Assembly (NCBI RefSeq): GCF_046297875.1
Contig: NZ_JBKBHD010000002.1
Coordinates: 1-64,000 of the forward strand
DNA length: 64,000 bases
Source of the DNA: Parvibaculum sp046297875
Lineage (GTDB): Bacteria; Pseudomonadota; Alphaproteobacteria; Parvibaculales; Parvibaculaceae
Direction of reading: 5' to 3'
Positions 45,457-53,561 of this stretch are shown in pieces. Positions within the stretch are counted from its first letter, which is position 1. Each line of letters starts with the position of its first letter. The notes under the pieces were generated by a model. It worked only from the letters and a program-made list of their open reading frames with translations, did no database searches and was not told where the DNA came from. Position numbers and translations under genes: made by a program.

Positions 45457-46587
45457 TTACGCGGCTTCCGAGTAGCGCTTCAGCTGGTAGTCGACATTGC
45501 CGAACTGGGTGTCGATCATGGTCAGGCGCTTGAAGTAGTGGCCGACATTGAGCTCGTCGGTCATGCCCATGCCGCCATGAAGCTGCACGGCCTGCTGGCC
45601 GACGAAACGGCCGGCCTTGCCGATCTGCACCTTGGCGCCGGCAGCGGCGCGGGTGCGCTCGGCGTCGTTTTCGTCGAGCTTCAGGTTCACCATGTAGGTC
45701 ATGGAGACGGACTGTTCATAGGCCATGAACATGTCGACCATTCGGTGCTGCAGCACCTGGAACTTGCCGATCGGCACGCCGAACTGCTTGCGCGTCTTGC
45801 AGTATTCGACGGTGGCGGTGTTCAGCTCCTTCATGCAGCCGATAGCTTCGGCCGAGAGGGCGGCAATCGCCTGATCGGTGATCTTCTCGACGAGGGGCAG
45901 ACCCTTGCCTTCGGCGCCGATCAGCGCATCCGCATCGACCTTCACGTTCTCGAATGTGATTTCCGAGGCACGGCGGCCATCGACCGTCGGATAGTCGCGC
46001 GTGGACACGCCCGTTGCCGACTTGTCGACGATGAACACCGAAACGCCGTCACGGTCGCGCTGGCCTCCCGAGGTGCGGGCCGTCACGATGAGCTTCTGCG
46101 CCCAGGGCGCGCCGAGCACGACGGCCTTGTAGCCGTTGATGACGTAGCCCGAGCCATCCTTCTTCGCCGTCGTCGTGAGATCGGCGAGGTTGTAGCGGCC
46201 CTGCGGTTCGGCATAGGCGAAGGCCCAGACCGTTTCGCCGCCGATGATGCCGGGAATATGCGCTTCCTGCTGCGCGGCCGAGCCGCCTTCACGCAGGAAA
46301 CCGCCGGCGATCACCACCGTCTCGACATAGGGCTCGATGACGAGGTGGCGGCCGAACTCTTCCATGACGATCATGGTTTCGATCGGACCGCCGCCGAGAC
46401 CGCCCATCTCTTCGGAGAAGGGCGCGGCGAGCAGGCCAAGCTCGGCGAACTGCGCCCAGATTTCCGGACGCCAGCCATCGGCCGACTTCGCAACCTTGCG
46501 GCGCGTATCGAAGTCATATTTGTCGCTGAGCAGGCTCTGCACGGTATTGCGGAGCAGGGTCTGCTCTTCGGTGAACGAAAAATCCAT
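45457..46587 (-). CDS. acyl-CoA dehydrogenase, small-subunit type (FadE28-like)
   Basis: A 376-aa member of the acyl-CoA dehydrogenase family that lacks the YEGTSQ catalytic C-terminus and instead ends HGGMGMTDELNVGHYFKRLTMIDTQFG. This is the pattern of the partner subunit in the alpha2-beta2 dehydrogenases described for steroid side-chain degradation (FadE28-FadE29). The gene lies 44 bases after the large-subunit gene on the same strand, which supports a heteromeric enzyme. The substrate would be an acyl-CoA, perhaps branched or cyclic; this is inference. A strong terminator ends the operon. Confidence 0.88.
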   Translation of the reverse strand: MDFSFTEEQTLLRNTVQSLLSDKYDFDTRRKVAKSADGWRPEIWAQFAELGLLAAPFSEEMGGLGGGPIETMIVMEEFGRHLVIEPYVETVVIAGGFLREGGSAAQQEAHIPGIIGGETVWAFAYAEPQGRYNLADLTTTAKKDGSGYVINGYKAVVLGAPWAQKLIVTARTSGGQRDRDGVSVFIVDKSATGVSTRDYPTVDGRRASEITFENVKVDADALIGAEGKGLPLVEKITDQAIAALSAEAIGCMKELNTATVEYCKTRKQFGVPIGKFQVLQHRMVDMFMAYEQSVSMTYMVNLKLDENDAERTRAAAGAKVQIGKAGRFVGQQAVQLHGGMGMTDELNVGHYFKRLTMIDTQFGNVDYQLKRYSEAA

Positions 46588-46631
46588 CTCTTCCGACCTT
46601 CCCCTGTTGGTGTTCTTTTTGTGCCCGAACC

Positions 46632-47819
46632 TTAAAGGCCGAGCACCATTTTCGCGATGATGTTGTGCTGAATCTCGTTCGATCCGCCATAGATCGAGGT
46701 CTTGCGCATGTTGAAGTAATCCTGCGCAACGCCCTGCGACCCTTCGGGGCCGGGGATGAACTCGTTGCCGGTGACTTCGAGGCGCGGCGCCTGAACGAGC
46801 GCGTAGTTGCCGACGGCTTCGACGGCAAGCTCGGTGATGCGCTGCTGGATTTCCGTGCCCTTGATCTTGAGGATCGAGGCTTCAGGTCCGGGGCCACGCC
46901 CCTTGCTTTCGGCGGCGAGCGTGCGCAGCTCCGTCACTTCGAGAGCCGAGAGATCGATCTCGACTTCGGCGACCTTGCGGGAGAACTCGTCCGTCTTCAT
47001 CAGCGGCGTGCCGTCGACCAGCTCGGCAGTGGCGAGCTTCTTCAGGCGTTCGATCGCCTTCTTGGAGCGCGCGACGCCTGCAATGCCCGAGCGTTCGTTG
47101 CCGAGCAGGAACTTCGCATAGGTCCAGCCCTTGTTTTCCTCGCCGATGAGGTTTTCGGCCGGCACCTTCACGTCTTCGAGGAAGACTTCGTTCACTTCAT
47201 GCGAGCCGTCCATCGTGATGATGGGGCGGACCGTGATGCCCGGCGTCTTCATGTCGATCAGGAGGAAGGAAATGCCTTCCTGCTGCTTGGCCTCCGGATC
47301 GGTGCGGACGAGGCAGAACATCCAGTCGGCATGCTGGGCCAGCGTCGTCCAGGTCTTGGAGCCATTGACGATGTAGTGATCGCCTTCGCGGACAGCCTTG
47401 GTGCGCAGGCTCGCAAGGTCCGAGCCCGAACCGGGCTCCGAATAGCCCTGGCACCACCAGTCGTCGCCCGAGAGGATGCCCGGCAGGAAGCGCTTCTTCT
47501 GTTCTTCATTGCCGAAGGTGTAGATGACGGGGCCGACCATCGAGAGGCCGAAGGGCAGAAGCGGCGTCGTCTCGGCGCGCGCATTCTCCTCGTTCCAGAT
47601 ATAGCGCTGCGTGATCGTCCAGCCGGTGCCGCCATATTCGACCGGCCAATGCGGCACGACCCAGCCCTTCTTGTAGAGTACGCGGTGCCACTTCAGGATG
47701 TCGTCCTTCGACATCTCGCCGCGGCGAGCGCCCTTCAGCTCGTGGGGATAATTGTTGGCGATGAACTCGCGCACTTCGTCGCGGAAGGCGAGCTCGTCGG
47801 GGGAGAAGCGCATATCCAT
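46632..47819 (-). CDS. acyl-CoA dehydrogenase, large-subunit type (FadE29-like)
   Basis: A 395-aa protein with YIVNGSKTWTTLAQHADWMFCLVRT and WWCQGYSEPGSGSDLASL. The C-terminus is KTSIYGGSNEIQHNIIAKMVLGL, where Gly replaces the catalytic Glu of medium-chain enzymes; in the known heteromeric enzymes the base lies elsewhere. It is the promoter-proximal member of a pair with the 376-aa subunit downstream. A plausible promoter is at 47961-47988, about 140 bases upstream. The similar orphan protein is at 40079-41287. Confidence 0.9.
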   Translation of the reverse strand: MDMRFSPDELAFRDEVREFIANNYPHELKGARRGEMSKDDILKWHRVLYKKGWVVPHWPVEYGGTGWTITQRYIWNEENARAETTPLLPFGLSMVGPVIYTFGNEEQKKRFLPGILSGDDWWCQGYSEPGSGSDLASLRTKAVREGDHYIVNGSKTWTTLAQHADWMFCLVRTDPEAKQQEGISFLLIDMKTPGITVRPIITMDGSHEVNEVFLEDVKVPAENLIGEENKGWTYAKFLLGNERSGIAGVARSKKAIERLKKLATAELVDGTPLMKTDEFSRKVAEVEIDLSALEVTELRTLAAESKGRGPGPEASILKIKGTEIQQRITELAVEAVGNYALVQAPRLEVTGNEFIPGPEGSQGVAQDYFNMRKTSIYGGSNEIQHNIIAKMVLGL

Positions 47820-47960
47820 GGGTCAACCTCCATAGCGGCAGTCGCGCGAGCGGGCGATACCACCGCGCTGTCCTGCCGGATTACCATTGCACTGGCCCGG
47901 TGCCGCCCCGAGCGGTTTACCCGCCAATCCCGCGTCCTGAAGCCTTTTATTTTGGCGGTG

Positions 47961-47988
47961 ATAATAGTGCCAAGCGTCTGCGTTGCAA
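47961..47988 (-). promoter_or_regulatory. candidate promoter of the acyl-CoA dehydrogenase pair
   Basis: On the minus strand TTGCAA (47983-47988) and TATTAT (47961-47966) with a 16-base spacer. It sits in the 229-nt gap before the dehydrogenase operon, in a locally AT-richer stretch. Confidence 0.45.
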
Positions 47989-48048
47989 GGGCACCCTCAT
48001 ATAAGCAACGAACGGGGCGCTGAACGGATTTGAACGGCGCCGCCGTAT

Positions 48049-49029
48049 TCAAAGCATGTCCCGCGTGACGGTCCCACCATGCACCGCGAGGGCCGATTTC
48101 ACGAGGCCGAGGGCGAGTGCTGCGCCCGCCCCTTCCTCGAGCCGGATGCCGGTTTCGATGAGCGGCCGCTTGCCGATGGCGGCGAGAAGACGCGCATGGG
48201 CCGGGTCGCCCGAGGCGTGGGCAGCGAGGCAATGGTCGATTGCGGAGGGCTTCAGCTTCCAGAGAAGCGCGGCCGCCGCGCAGGTGACGAATCCATCGAG
48301 CAGGACCGGGATGCGCTGGTAGCGCGCGGCGAGGATGGCGCCTGCAATCGCCGCGAGTTCGCGCGAGCCAAGACGGCGCAGCGCCTCCAGCGGGTCGGCG
48401 AAATGACCGTCATGGGTGGCGAGCGCCCTGGTGGCCGCTTCATTGGCGAAAGGAGACCCATCGGACCAGTCTTCCGCGCGGCCACCAAAAAGGGCCGCCA
48501 TGAGCGCCGCGGCGGCGATGCGCCCGCCCGCGCCCGCCGCGCCGAGGCAGAGGAGATCCGTGCCGCCCGCGATTGCCTCCATGCCGAAGGCCATGGTCGC
48601 GGCGCAGCCTGCTTCGGACAGCGCCTCGCGGTCACGGATGTCGGGCACCGGCATGTCGAGCGCGAGGTCGAAGACCTTGAGGCCCGCTTCCGCGCCGAGG
48701 GCAAGCTGGTTCACCGGGGCGCCGCCCGCGGCATAAAGCTCGACAAGGCGGTGTGTTGCATTGGGTTCCGCACCCGGCATGGCGCGGCCGAGTTCGCTGG
48801 TGCCCGCGAAGATCGCGATGAGCGGGCGGGAAATGGCGGGTTTCGTCATTCCGGCCCAGGCGGCCATCCATTCGGCGATTTCGGCGAGGCGGCCAAGCGC
48901 GCCGGGGGCGACCGCGAGTGCCGCGGTGCGGGCGGCAGCGGCCTCGCGCGCCTCCGCATCTTCGGGCGGCAGGCCCTCCAGAAGGTTCCTGATATCGTCG
49001 AATGGCAGGCCGGTTGCCGCGCGGGACAT
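48049..49029 (-). CDS. cobT: nicotinate-nucleotide-dimethylbenzimidazole phosphoribosyltransferase
   Basis: Makes alpha-ribazole phosphate for the lower axial ligand of cobalamin. The 326-aa protein matches CobT over its whole length: FAGTSELGRA near the start, LGAAGAGGRIAAAAL in the middle (GxAGxxG binding loop), and the C-terminal IRLEEGAGAALAL carrying the catalytic Glu (RLGEGTGA in the Salmonella enzyme). An in-frame upstream extension of 29 codons has no homology, so the ATG at the MSRAATG methionine is used. Together with cobA at 50.2 kb it points to cobalamin synthesis or salvage; other cob genes are not nearby. Confidence 0.93.
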   Translation of the reverse strand: MSRAATGLPFDDIRNLLEGLPPEDAEAREAAAARTAALAVAPGALGRLAEIAEWMAAWAGMTKPAISRPLIAIFAGTSELGRAMPGAEPNATHRLVELYAAGGAPVNQLALGAEAGLKVFDLALDMPVPDIRDREALSEAGCAATMAFGMEAIAGGTDLLCLGAAGAGGRIAAAALMAALFGGRAEDWSDGSPFANEAATRALATHDGHFADPLEALRRLGSRELAAIAGAILAARYQRIPVLLDGFVTCAAAALLWKLKPSAIDHCLAAHASGDPAHARLLAAIGKRPLIETGIRLEEGAGAALALGLVKSALAVHGGTVTRDML

Positions 49030-49212
49030 TGACGCCTCGGTTCTCGCGTGAAAGGAAGTGACGGCTCTATATACTCTTGTGCGAGTGGAGAGAACCCCGG
49101 GTAATCCGAGACGCACGTTACTGCAGCTTTACTTGATTGCCCTCAAACGCCGGGCGCGCCCATCCAGGCGCTCGACTTGCGCGCCTAGCGGCGCGGCGGG
49201 CGGTCGCCCTTG

Positions 49213-49236
49213 CCGTTTTCGGTAAACCGAAAACGG
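49213..49236. promoter_or_regulatory. perfect inverted repeat between cobT and the DUF1289 gene
   Basis: CCGTTTTCGGT and ACCGAAAACGG form an 11-bp inverted repeat with only two bases between the arms, 28 bases before the DUF1289 ATG. The short spacer favours a dimeric repressor site over an RNA hairpin. Confidence 0.45.
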
Positions 49237-49264
49237 TAATCAATGTCCGATAGCAAGGTTTTCC

Positions 49265-49513
49265 ATGAGTGTTTCCCAGTCCATCAAAAGCCCCTGCCTT
49301 CGCGTCTGCGCCGTGGACGGGCGAGCGAATGCCTGCCGGGGCTGCGGGCGGTCGCTCAAGGAAATCGCCAATTGGGGTGCGATGAGCGAGGCCGAACGCG
49401 ACGATGTGCTGCAGCTCCTGCCCGCGCGGATCGAGGCGCTGGGCGAGCGGGCGAGCAACCGCGACGAGGCGCTCACAAAGATTGCCGATCTGCTCGGCGA
49501 CCGGGCGCACTGA
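49265..49513 (+). CDS. DUF1289 small cysteine-rich protein
   Basis: An 82-aa protein with four Cys: SPCLRVCAVDGRANACRGCGRS. The CxxxC...CxxCGR arrangement, followed by a helical W-rich segment (EIANWGAM), is the DUF1289 hallmark; a metal or Fe-S site is likely. The role in the cell is unknown. The start follows a possible operator by 28 bases. No partner gene is evident on the same strand. Confidence 0.85.
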   Translation: MSVSQSIKSPCLRVCAVDGRANACRGCGRSLKEIANWGAMSEAERDDVLQLLPARIEALGERASNRDEALTKIADLLGDRAH

Positions 49514-49925
49514 AGCAGCCGCTCGGGCCGAAGCCTTTACGGGTTTGCCAAGGGAAGGTGCGCGGGGCGCATCGAACTCGGCCGCACATGTTTACATGTG
49601 CATGTCATGTGGGAGCGGCTTCGTTCCGCCCCGCGCGTTGCGGCGCTCCCTTTGGAGGAGACTCCCGGGGGCCGGGCTCTGGATCGCCCTTTCCGCAGGA
49701 CCGCAACCCCACTCCACACATCAGGCCAGTCCGGACGCGCCTTCCCATGAAGCGGGTGCGATTAATATGGGGGCGGATTCAGGGGCGGGGATAAGTTTTT
49801 TTCGGAAGGAAAAAAGACGTGGATGGCCCGGACCAGCCGGGCCATGACGGTTTGGGTTGATGATGAGGGTGCGGCCCTGGACCCCCCGGGTCAAGCCCGG
49901 GGGTGACATGCTGAGGAATGGTGCG
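49514..49925. other. 412-nt intergenic region with nested inverted repeats and a REP-like element
   Basis: No gene is supported here. From 49550 to 49652 an imperfect long stem can form (AAGGGA with TCCCTT and CGCGGGGCG with CGCCCCGCG), and its loop contains the perfect palindrome GCACATGT-TT-ACATGTGC at 49584-49601. From 49700 to 49820 I see nothing definable, only a few short plus-strand frames. REP-like copy 3 occupies 49821-49908. The first part may include the terminator of the DUF1289 gene. Confidence 0.5.
49821..49908. repeat. REP-like extragenic palindrome, copy 3
   Basis: A self-complementary left unit (ATGGCCCGGACCAGCCGGGC plus CAT) and a right unit that begins GCGGCCCTGGACC and ends GGGTGAC; the right unit matches that of copy 2 (17675-17760). 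The two units are separated by about 22 bases. It lies just downstream of the PhnA-like gene's stop. Confidence 0.75.
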
Positions 49926-50144
49926 TCAGGCCTTCTTCAGGAATTCGGTCTTGAGGACGACGCCCTTCACTTGTGGGGTGTTGCACTCGATATTGGCCGG
50001 GTCGCCGGTCAGGCGGATATTCTTGATGAGGGTGCCGCGCTTCAGTGTGACGGATGTACCTTTGACCTTGAGGTCCTTGATGACGGTGACGCTATCGCCA
50101 TCGGCGAGAATGTTTCCGTTGCTGTCCTTCGTTTCATCCGACAT
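49926..50144 (-). CDS. yjdM: PhnA/YjdM C-terminal-domain protein
   Basis: A 72-aa protein equal to the C-terminal SH3-like domain of PhnA (KDSNGNILADGDSVTVIKDL, then KGTSVTLKRGT, IKNIRL). The N-terminal zinc ribbon of E. coli YjdM is absent, as in many short alphaproteobacterial members. Despite the historical name, a role in phosphonate use is not established. It lies next to the cobA gene on the same strand with a 69-base gap. Confidence 0.88.
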   Translation of the reverse strand: MSDETKDSNGNILADGDSVTVIKDLKVKGTSVTLKRGTLIKNIRLTGDPANIECNTPQVKGVVLKTEFLKKA

Positions 50145-50213
50145 TCGGCTGCCCTTCCTTCCGGCGTTGAAGGTCCTCTTTAGGCAGCGGGAGGGAGAAG
50201 CGCAAAATCGTGC

Positions 50214-51110
50214 CTAGACCGCGTCTTCAATGCCGCGGAGGTTCAGCGGGTCGCGTTTCAGGATGCGGCCTTCGAGGGCGCCGAGCCAGTCGAGGCCTTC
50301 GCGGAGTTTCACGACATCGCCGATGACGATGATGGCCGGGGCCCTCAAGTCCGCGCGGGCGACGTCTTCCGCCGCATTGCCGAGCGTCGTTTCGAGGACC
50401 GACTGGTCCTTCAGCGTGGCGTTGCGGACGAGGGCGACGGGCTCATCGGCGCGGCGGCCATTTTCGATCAGGAGTTTCGAGATCGCGCCGAGATGCGACA
50501 TCGCCATGTAGAGGACGATGACGGGCGAGCCCTTCGCGATCGATGGCCAGTCGAGATTTTCCGGCACGTCGCCGCCCGCCATATGGCCGGTGACGAAGGT
50601 GACGGCGTGGTTCACATCGCGGTGCGTGACCGGGATGCCGGCATAGCCGAGGCCGCCAATGCCCGCCGTGACGCCCGGCACGAGGCGGAACGGGATGCCT
50701 GCATCGACAAGCGCCAGAGCCTCCTCGCCGCCGCGGCCGAAGACGAAAGGGTCGCCGCCCTTGAGGCGCAACACACGTTTGCCGGCGCGGGCGAGCTCCA
50801 CCAGACGGGCGGAAATATCGCGCTGCTTCGGGCTCGGCTTGCCGCCGCGCTTGCCGGAATATTCGAGCGTGGCGCGCGGGTTTGCGAATTGCAGGACGGT
50901 TTCATCCACCAGCGCGTCATAGACGACGATATCGGCCTGGCGGAGCGCGTTCAGCGCATGAAGCGTGAGGAGGCCCGGATCGCCCGGCCCGGCGCCGACG
51001 AGCCAGACCCAGCCCGGCTCGAAATCCGGCAGGCCAAGACGCGACGCAGCCTCCACCGCACCTTCCGGTGCGGGGCTGCGACCGAGCGATATGACCTTGC
51101 CATCCGTCAT
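50214..51110 (-). CDS. cobA: uroporphyrinogen-III C-methyltransferase
   Basis: Transfers two methyl groups from S-adenosylmethionine to uroporphyrinogen III, giving precorrin-2 for cobalamin and siroheme. The 298-aa protein has VWLVGAGPGDPGLLTLHA (residues about 33-50), LKGGDPFVFGRGGEE, the PGVTA segment and VTFVTGH. Relative to the usual PGITAA..CAAYAGIPLTHR, the region reads PGVTAGIGGLGYAGIPVTHR. It forms a separate enzyme, not a CysG fusion. The upstream gap is AT-rich; no cobalamin riboswitch was recognised. Confidence 0.93.
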   Translation of the reverse strand: MTDGKVISLGRSPAPEGAVEAASRLGLPDFEPGWVWLVGAGPGDPGLLTLHALNALRQADIVVYDALVDETVLQFANPRATLEYSGKRGGKPSPKQRDISARLVELARAGKRVLRLKGGDPFVFGRGGEEALALVDAGIPFRLVPGVTAGIGGLGYAGIPVTHRDVNHAVTFVTGHMAGGDVPENLDWPSIAKGSPVIVLYMAMSHLGAISKLLIENGRRADEPVALVRNATLKDQSVLETTLGNAAEDVARADLRAPAIIVIGDVVKLREGLDWLGALEGRILKRDPLNLRGIEDAV

Positions 51111-51245
51111 TTTACCAAATCTTTTGGTTATTTAATCTCTTCGCCAATCATAACATGTAAATAAGGAGCTGTCGCGCATCTTAAAAGGGGTAAAATCGGC
51201 CTGCGCGTTACGCATTTCACACCCTCCTGCGCTAGACTCCCGGCC

Positions 51246-51944
51246 ATGAGACAGAACAATTGGACATGGGCCGCGCTCTTTCTGCTCGGGCTTGCGGCAC
51301 TCGTGCTTTTCCTGATGAACCGCTTTCCCGACGCGCTGGAAAGCGAAGACAAGCAGATGCGGCTCGTCTACAGCCTGCTGCTGCTGACCTTCGTGGGCGG
51401 GAGCCTGATCCTCGGCTGGCGCGAGCGAGCCGGCCTCGCGCTCAAGCAGGCGCTGGCCTGGGTGGCGATCGGGCTGGTGCTTGTGATCGGCTATTCCTAC
51501 CGCGATGTTTTTTCCGACATGGGGATGCGGGTGCAGTCCGAACTTGTGCCCTCCTCGCCTGTCGAGCGGGAGCCGGGGACGGCCTATCTTTCGCGCGGGA
51601 TGGGCGGGCATTTCCATGCCGATGCGCTGGTCAACGGAACGCATATCCGCTTTCTCGTGGACACGGGCGCGAGCGATGTGGCGCTGACGCAATCGGACGC
51701 GCGACGCCTCGGCATCGATCCGGCAGCACTCAACTACACAATCTCCTACCAGACGGCGAATGGCGTCGTCCGCGGGGCACGGGTGATGCTGGACGAGGTC
51801 AGCGTCGGCGCGATCTCGCTCAGGAACGTGCAGGCCTCGGTGACGGAAGGCGACGGACTTGGCGTGTCGCTGCTCGGCATGAGCTTTCTCGGGCGGCTTG
51901 GCGCCGTGGAGGTGCGCGGCGAGCGGCTTGTCTTGCGCGAATAG
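51246..51944 (+). CDS. membrane-anchored clan AA aspartic protease (TIGR02281 type)
   Basis: A 232-aa protein with three N-terminal hydrophobic segments (about 8-24, 41-58, 68-85), then a periplasmic retropepsin-like domain. The catalytic Asp is in FLVDTGASDV (Asp139), and the flap/terminal motif ILG-like segment is LLGMSFLGRL. Only one Asp motif exists, so it acts as a dimer. Members of this family are widespread in alphaproteobacteria; physiological substrates are unknown to me. It is followed 113 bases later by the phosphomannomutase gene. Confidence 0.88.
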   Translation: MRQNNWTWAALFLLGLAALVLFLMNRFPDALESEDKQMRLVYSLLLLTFVGGSLILGWRERAGLALKQALAWVAIGLVLVIGYSYRDVFSDMGMRVQSELVPSSPVEREPGTAYLSRGMGGHFHADALVNGTHIRFLVDTGASDVALTQSDARRLGIDPAALNYTISYQTANGVVRGARVMLDEVSVGAISLRNVQASVTEGDGLGVSLLGMSFLGRLGAVEVRGERLVLRE

Positions 51945-52057
51945 AAGCCTAACTACTGCCGCAATCGGCGCCCAGAAATTCGTGCCTCGACTTATCCCCG
52001 CCCCGCTGTTCCGGTATATAACCGCCAGATTCCGGCAATTCCGCCTTCGGAGACCTC

Positions 52058-53557
52058 ATGTCATTCAAGCCCCGCGCCGATCTCAAGCCCAACACGCCCG
52101 AATTCGAGAACCTGCCGCTCGTCTCGCCGAACGGCTTTCGCGAATATGATGCGCGGTGGCTCTTCGAGAAGGAAATCAATCTCGTCGGTATTCAGGCGCT
52201 GGGGCTCGGGCTCGGCACGCTGATCCATGAAATGGGCGTGAGCCCGCGCATCGCGGTGGGCCATGACTTCCGTTCCTATTCCACCTCGATCAAGCAGGCG
52301 CTCATCATCGGGCTGATGAATGCTGGCTGCGAGGTCCACGACATCGGGCTTGCACTTTCGCCCGTTGCCTACTTCTCGCAATTCGCGCTCGATGTGCCCT
52401 GCGTCGCGATGGTGACGGCGAGCCACAACGAGAATGGCTGGACGGGCGTGAAGATGGGCGCGCAAAGGCCGCTCACATTCGGGCCGGACGAGATGAGCCG
52501 CCTCAAGGAAATCGTGCTCTCCGGCAATGGCAAGCCCCGCGATGGCGGGCGCTATATTCGCGTCGAAGACATGGCGGCGCGCTATATCGCGGACCTTACC
52601 GATCGGCCGAAAATAAAACGCAAGCTCCGCGTGGTCGCGGCCTGCGGCAATGGCACGGCGGGCGCCTTTGCGCCGAAGGTTCTCGAAGGCATCGGCGTGG
52701 AAGTGATCCCGCTCGATTGCGAGCTCGACTGGACATTCCCGCGCTACAACCCGAACCCGGAAGACATGGAAATGCTCCATGCGCTGCGTGACAAGGTGCT
52801 TGAAACAGGCGCCGATGTGGGCCTCGGCTTCGACGGCGATGGCGACCGATGCGGCGTGGTGGACGATACGGGCGAGGAAATCTTCGCCGACAAGGTGGGC
52901 GTGATGCTGGCGCGCGACCTTTCCGCGCAACACGCCAATGCGCAATTCGTGGTCGACGTGAAATCGACAGGTCTCTTTCTCACCGACCCCGTTCTGATCG
53001 CCAATGGCGCGAAAACGGACTACTGGAAGACGGGCCACTCCTATATCAAGCGGCGCGCGCATGAACTGAAGGCGCTGGTCGGCTTCGAGAAGTCCGGCCA
53101 CTATTTCTTCAATCCCCCGATCGGGCGCGGCTATGACGACGGGCTCGTCTCGGCCATTGCGATCTGCGACATGCTGGACCGCAATCCGGGAAAGAAGATG
53201 TCGGACCTGCGCGAGGCGTTGCCGAAGACATGGGGCTCGCCCACCATGTCGCCCTATTGCGCGGACGAAAAGAAATACGAAGTCGTGGACCGGATGGTGC
53301 GGCTCTTCGAGGAAATGGAGACGAAGGGCGAAAAGCTCATCGGCCAGAAGATCCGCGACATCGTGACGGTGAACGGCGTTCGCGTGACGGTGGAAGACGG
53401 AACATGGGGCCTTGTGCGCGCCTCGTCCAACAAGCCGGGGCTTGTGATCGTGGTCGAAAGCCCGACATCGGAAGCAAACATGCGCGCCATCTTCGCCGAG
53501 ATCGACCGGCATCTCTCGGCGCAGCCGGAAGTCGGCGAATACGACCAGAAGATCTGA
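52058..53557 (+). CDS. manB: phosphomannomutase/phosphoglucomutase
   Basis: A 499-aa alpha-D-phosphohexomutase that interconverts hexose 1- and 6-phosphates for cell-surface polysaccharide precursors. The phosphoserine loop is TASHNENGWTG (Ser122), the metal loop is GFDGDGDRCG, and a sugar-binding segment GFEKSGHYFF follows. It is close to the bifunctional AlgC/ManB group. GGAGAC precedes the ATG. The next gene starts with GTG four bases after its stop, suggesting cotranscription. Confidence 0.92.
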   Translation: MSFKPRADLKPNTPEFENLPLVSPNGFREYDARWLFEKEINLVGIQALGLGLGTLIHEMGVSPRIAVGHDFRSYSTSIKQALIIGLMNAGCEVHDIGLALSPVAYFSQFALDVPCVAMVTASHNENGWTGVKMGAQRPLTFGPDEMSRLKEIVLSGNGKPRDGGRYIRVEDMAARYIADLTDRPKIKRKLRVVAACGNGTAGAFAPKVLEGIGVEVIPLDCELDWTFPRYNPNPEDMEMLHALRDKVLETGADVGLGFDGDGDRCGVVDDTGEEIFADKVGVMLARDLSAQHANAQFVVDVKSTGLFLTDPVLIANGAKTDYWKTGHSYIKRRAHELKALVGFEKSGHYFFNPPIGRGYDDGLVSAIAICDMLDRNPGKKMSDLREALPKTWGSPTMSPYCADEKKYEVVDRMVRLFEEMETKGEKLIGQKIRDIVTVNGVRVTVEDGTWGLVRASSNKPGLVIVVESPTSEANMRAIFAEIDRHLSAQPEVGEYDQKI

Positions 53558-53561
53558 AGCG

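Noticed and set aside
51111..51245. Cobalamin riboswitch upstream of cobA
   Set aside because: The gap of 135 bases is too short and lacks the B12-box sequence; only AT-rich DNA and a small ACCAAA/TTTGGT repeat were found. None was seen upstream of cobT either.
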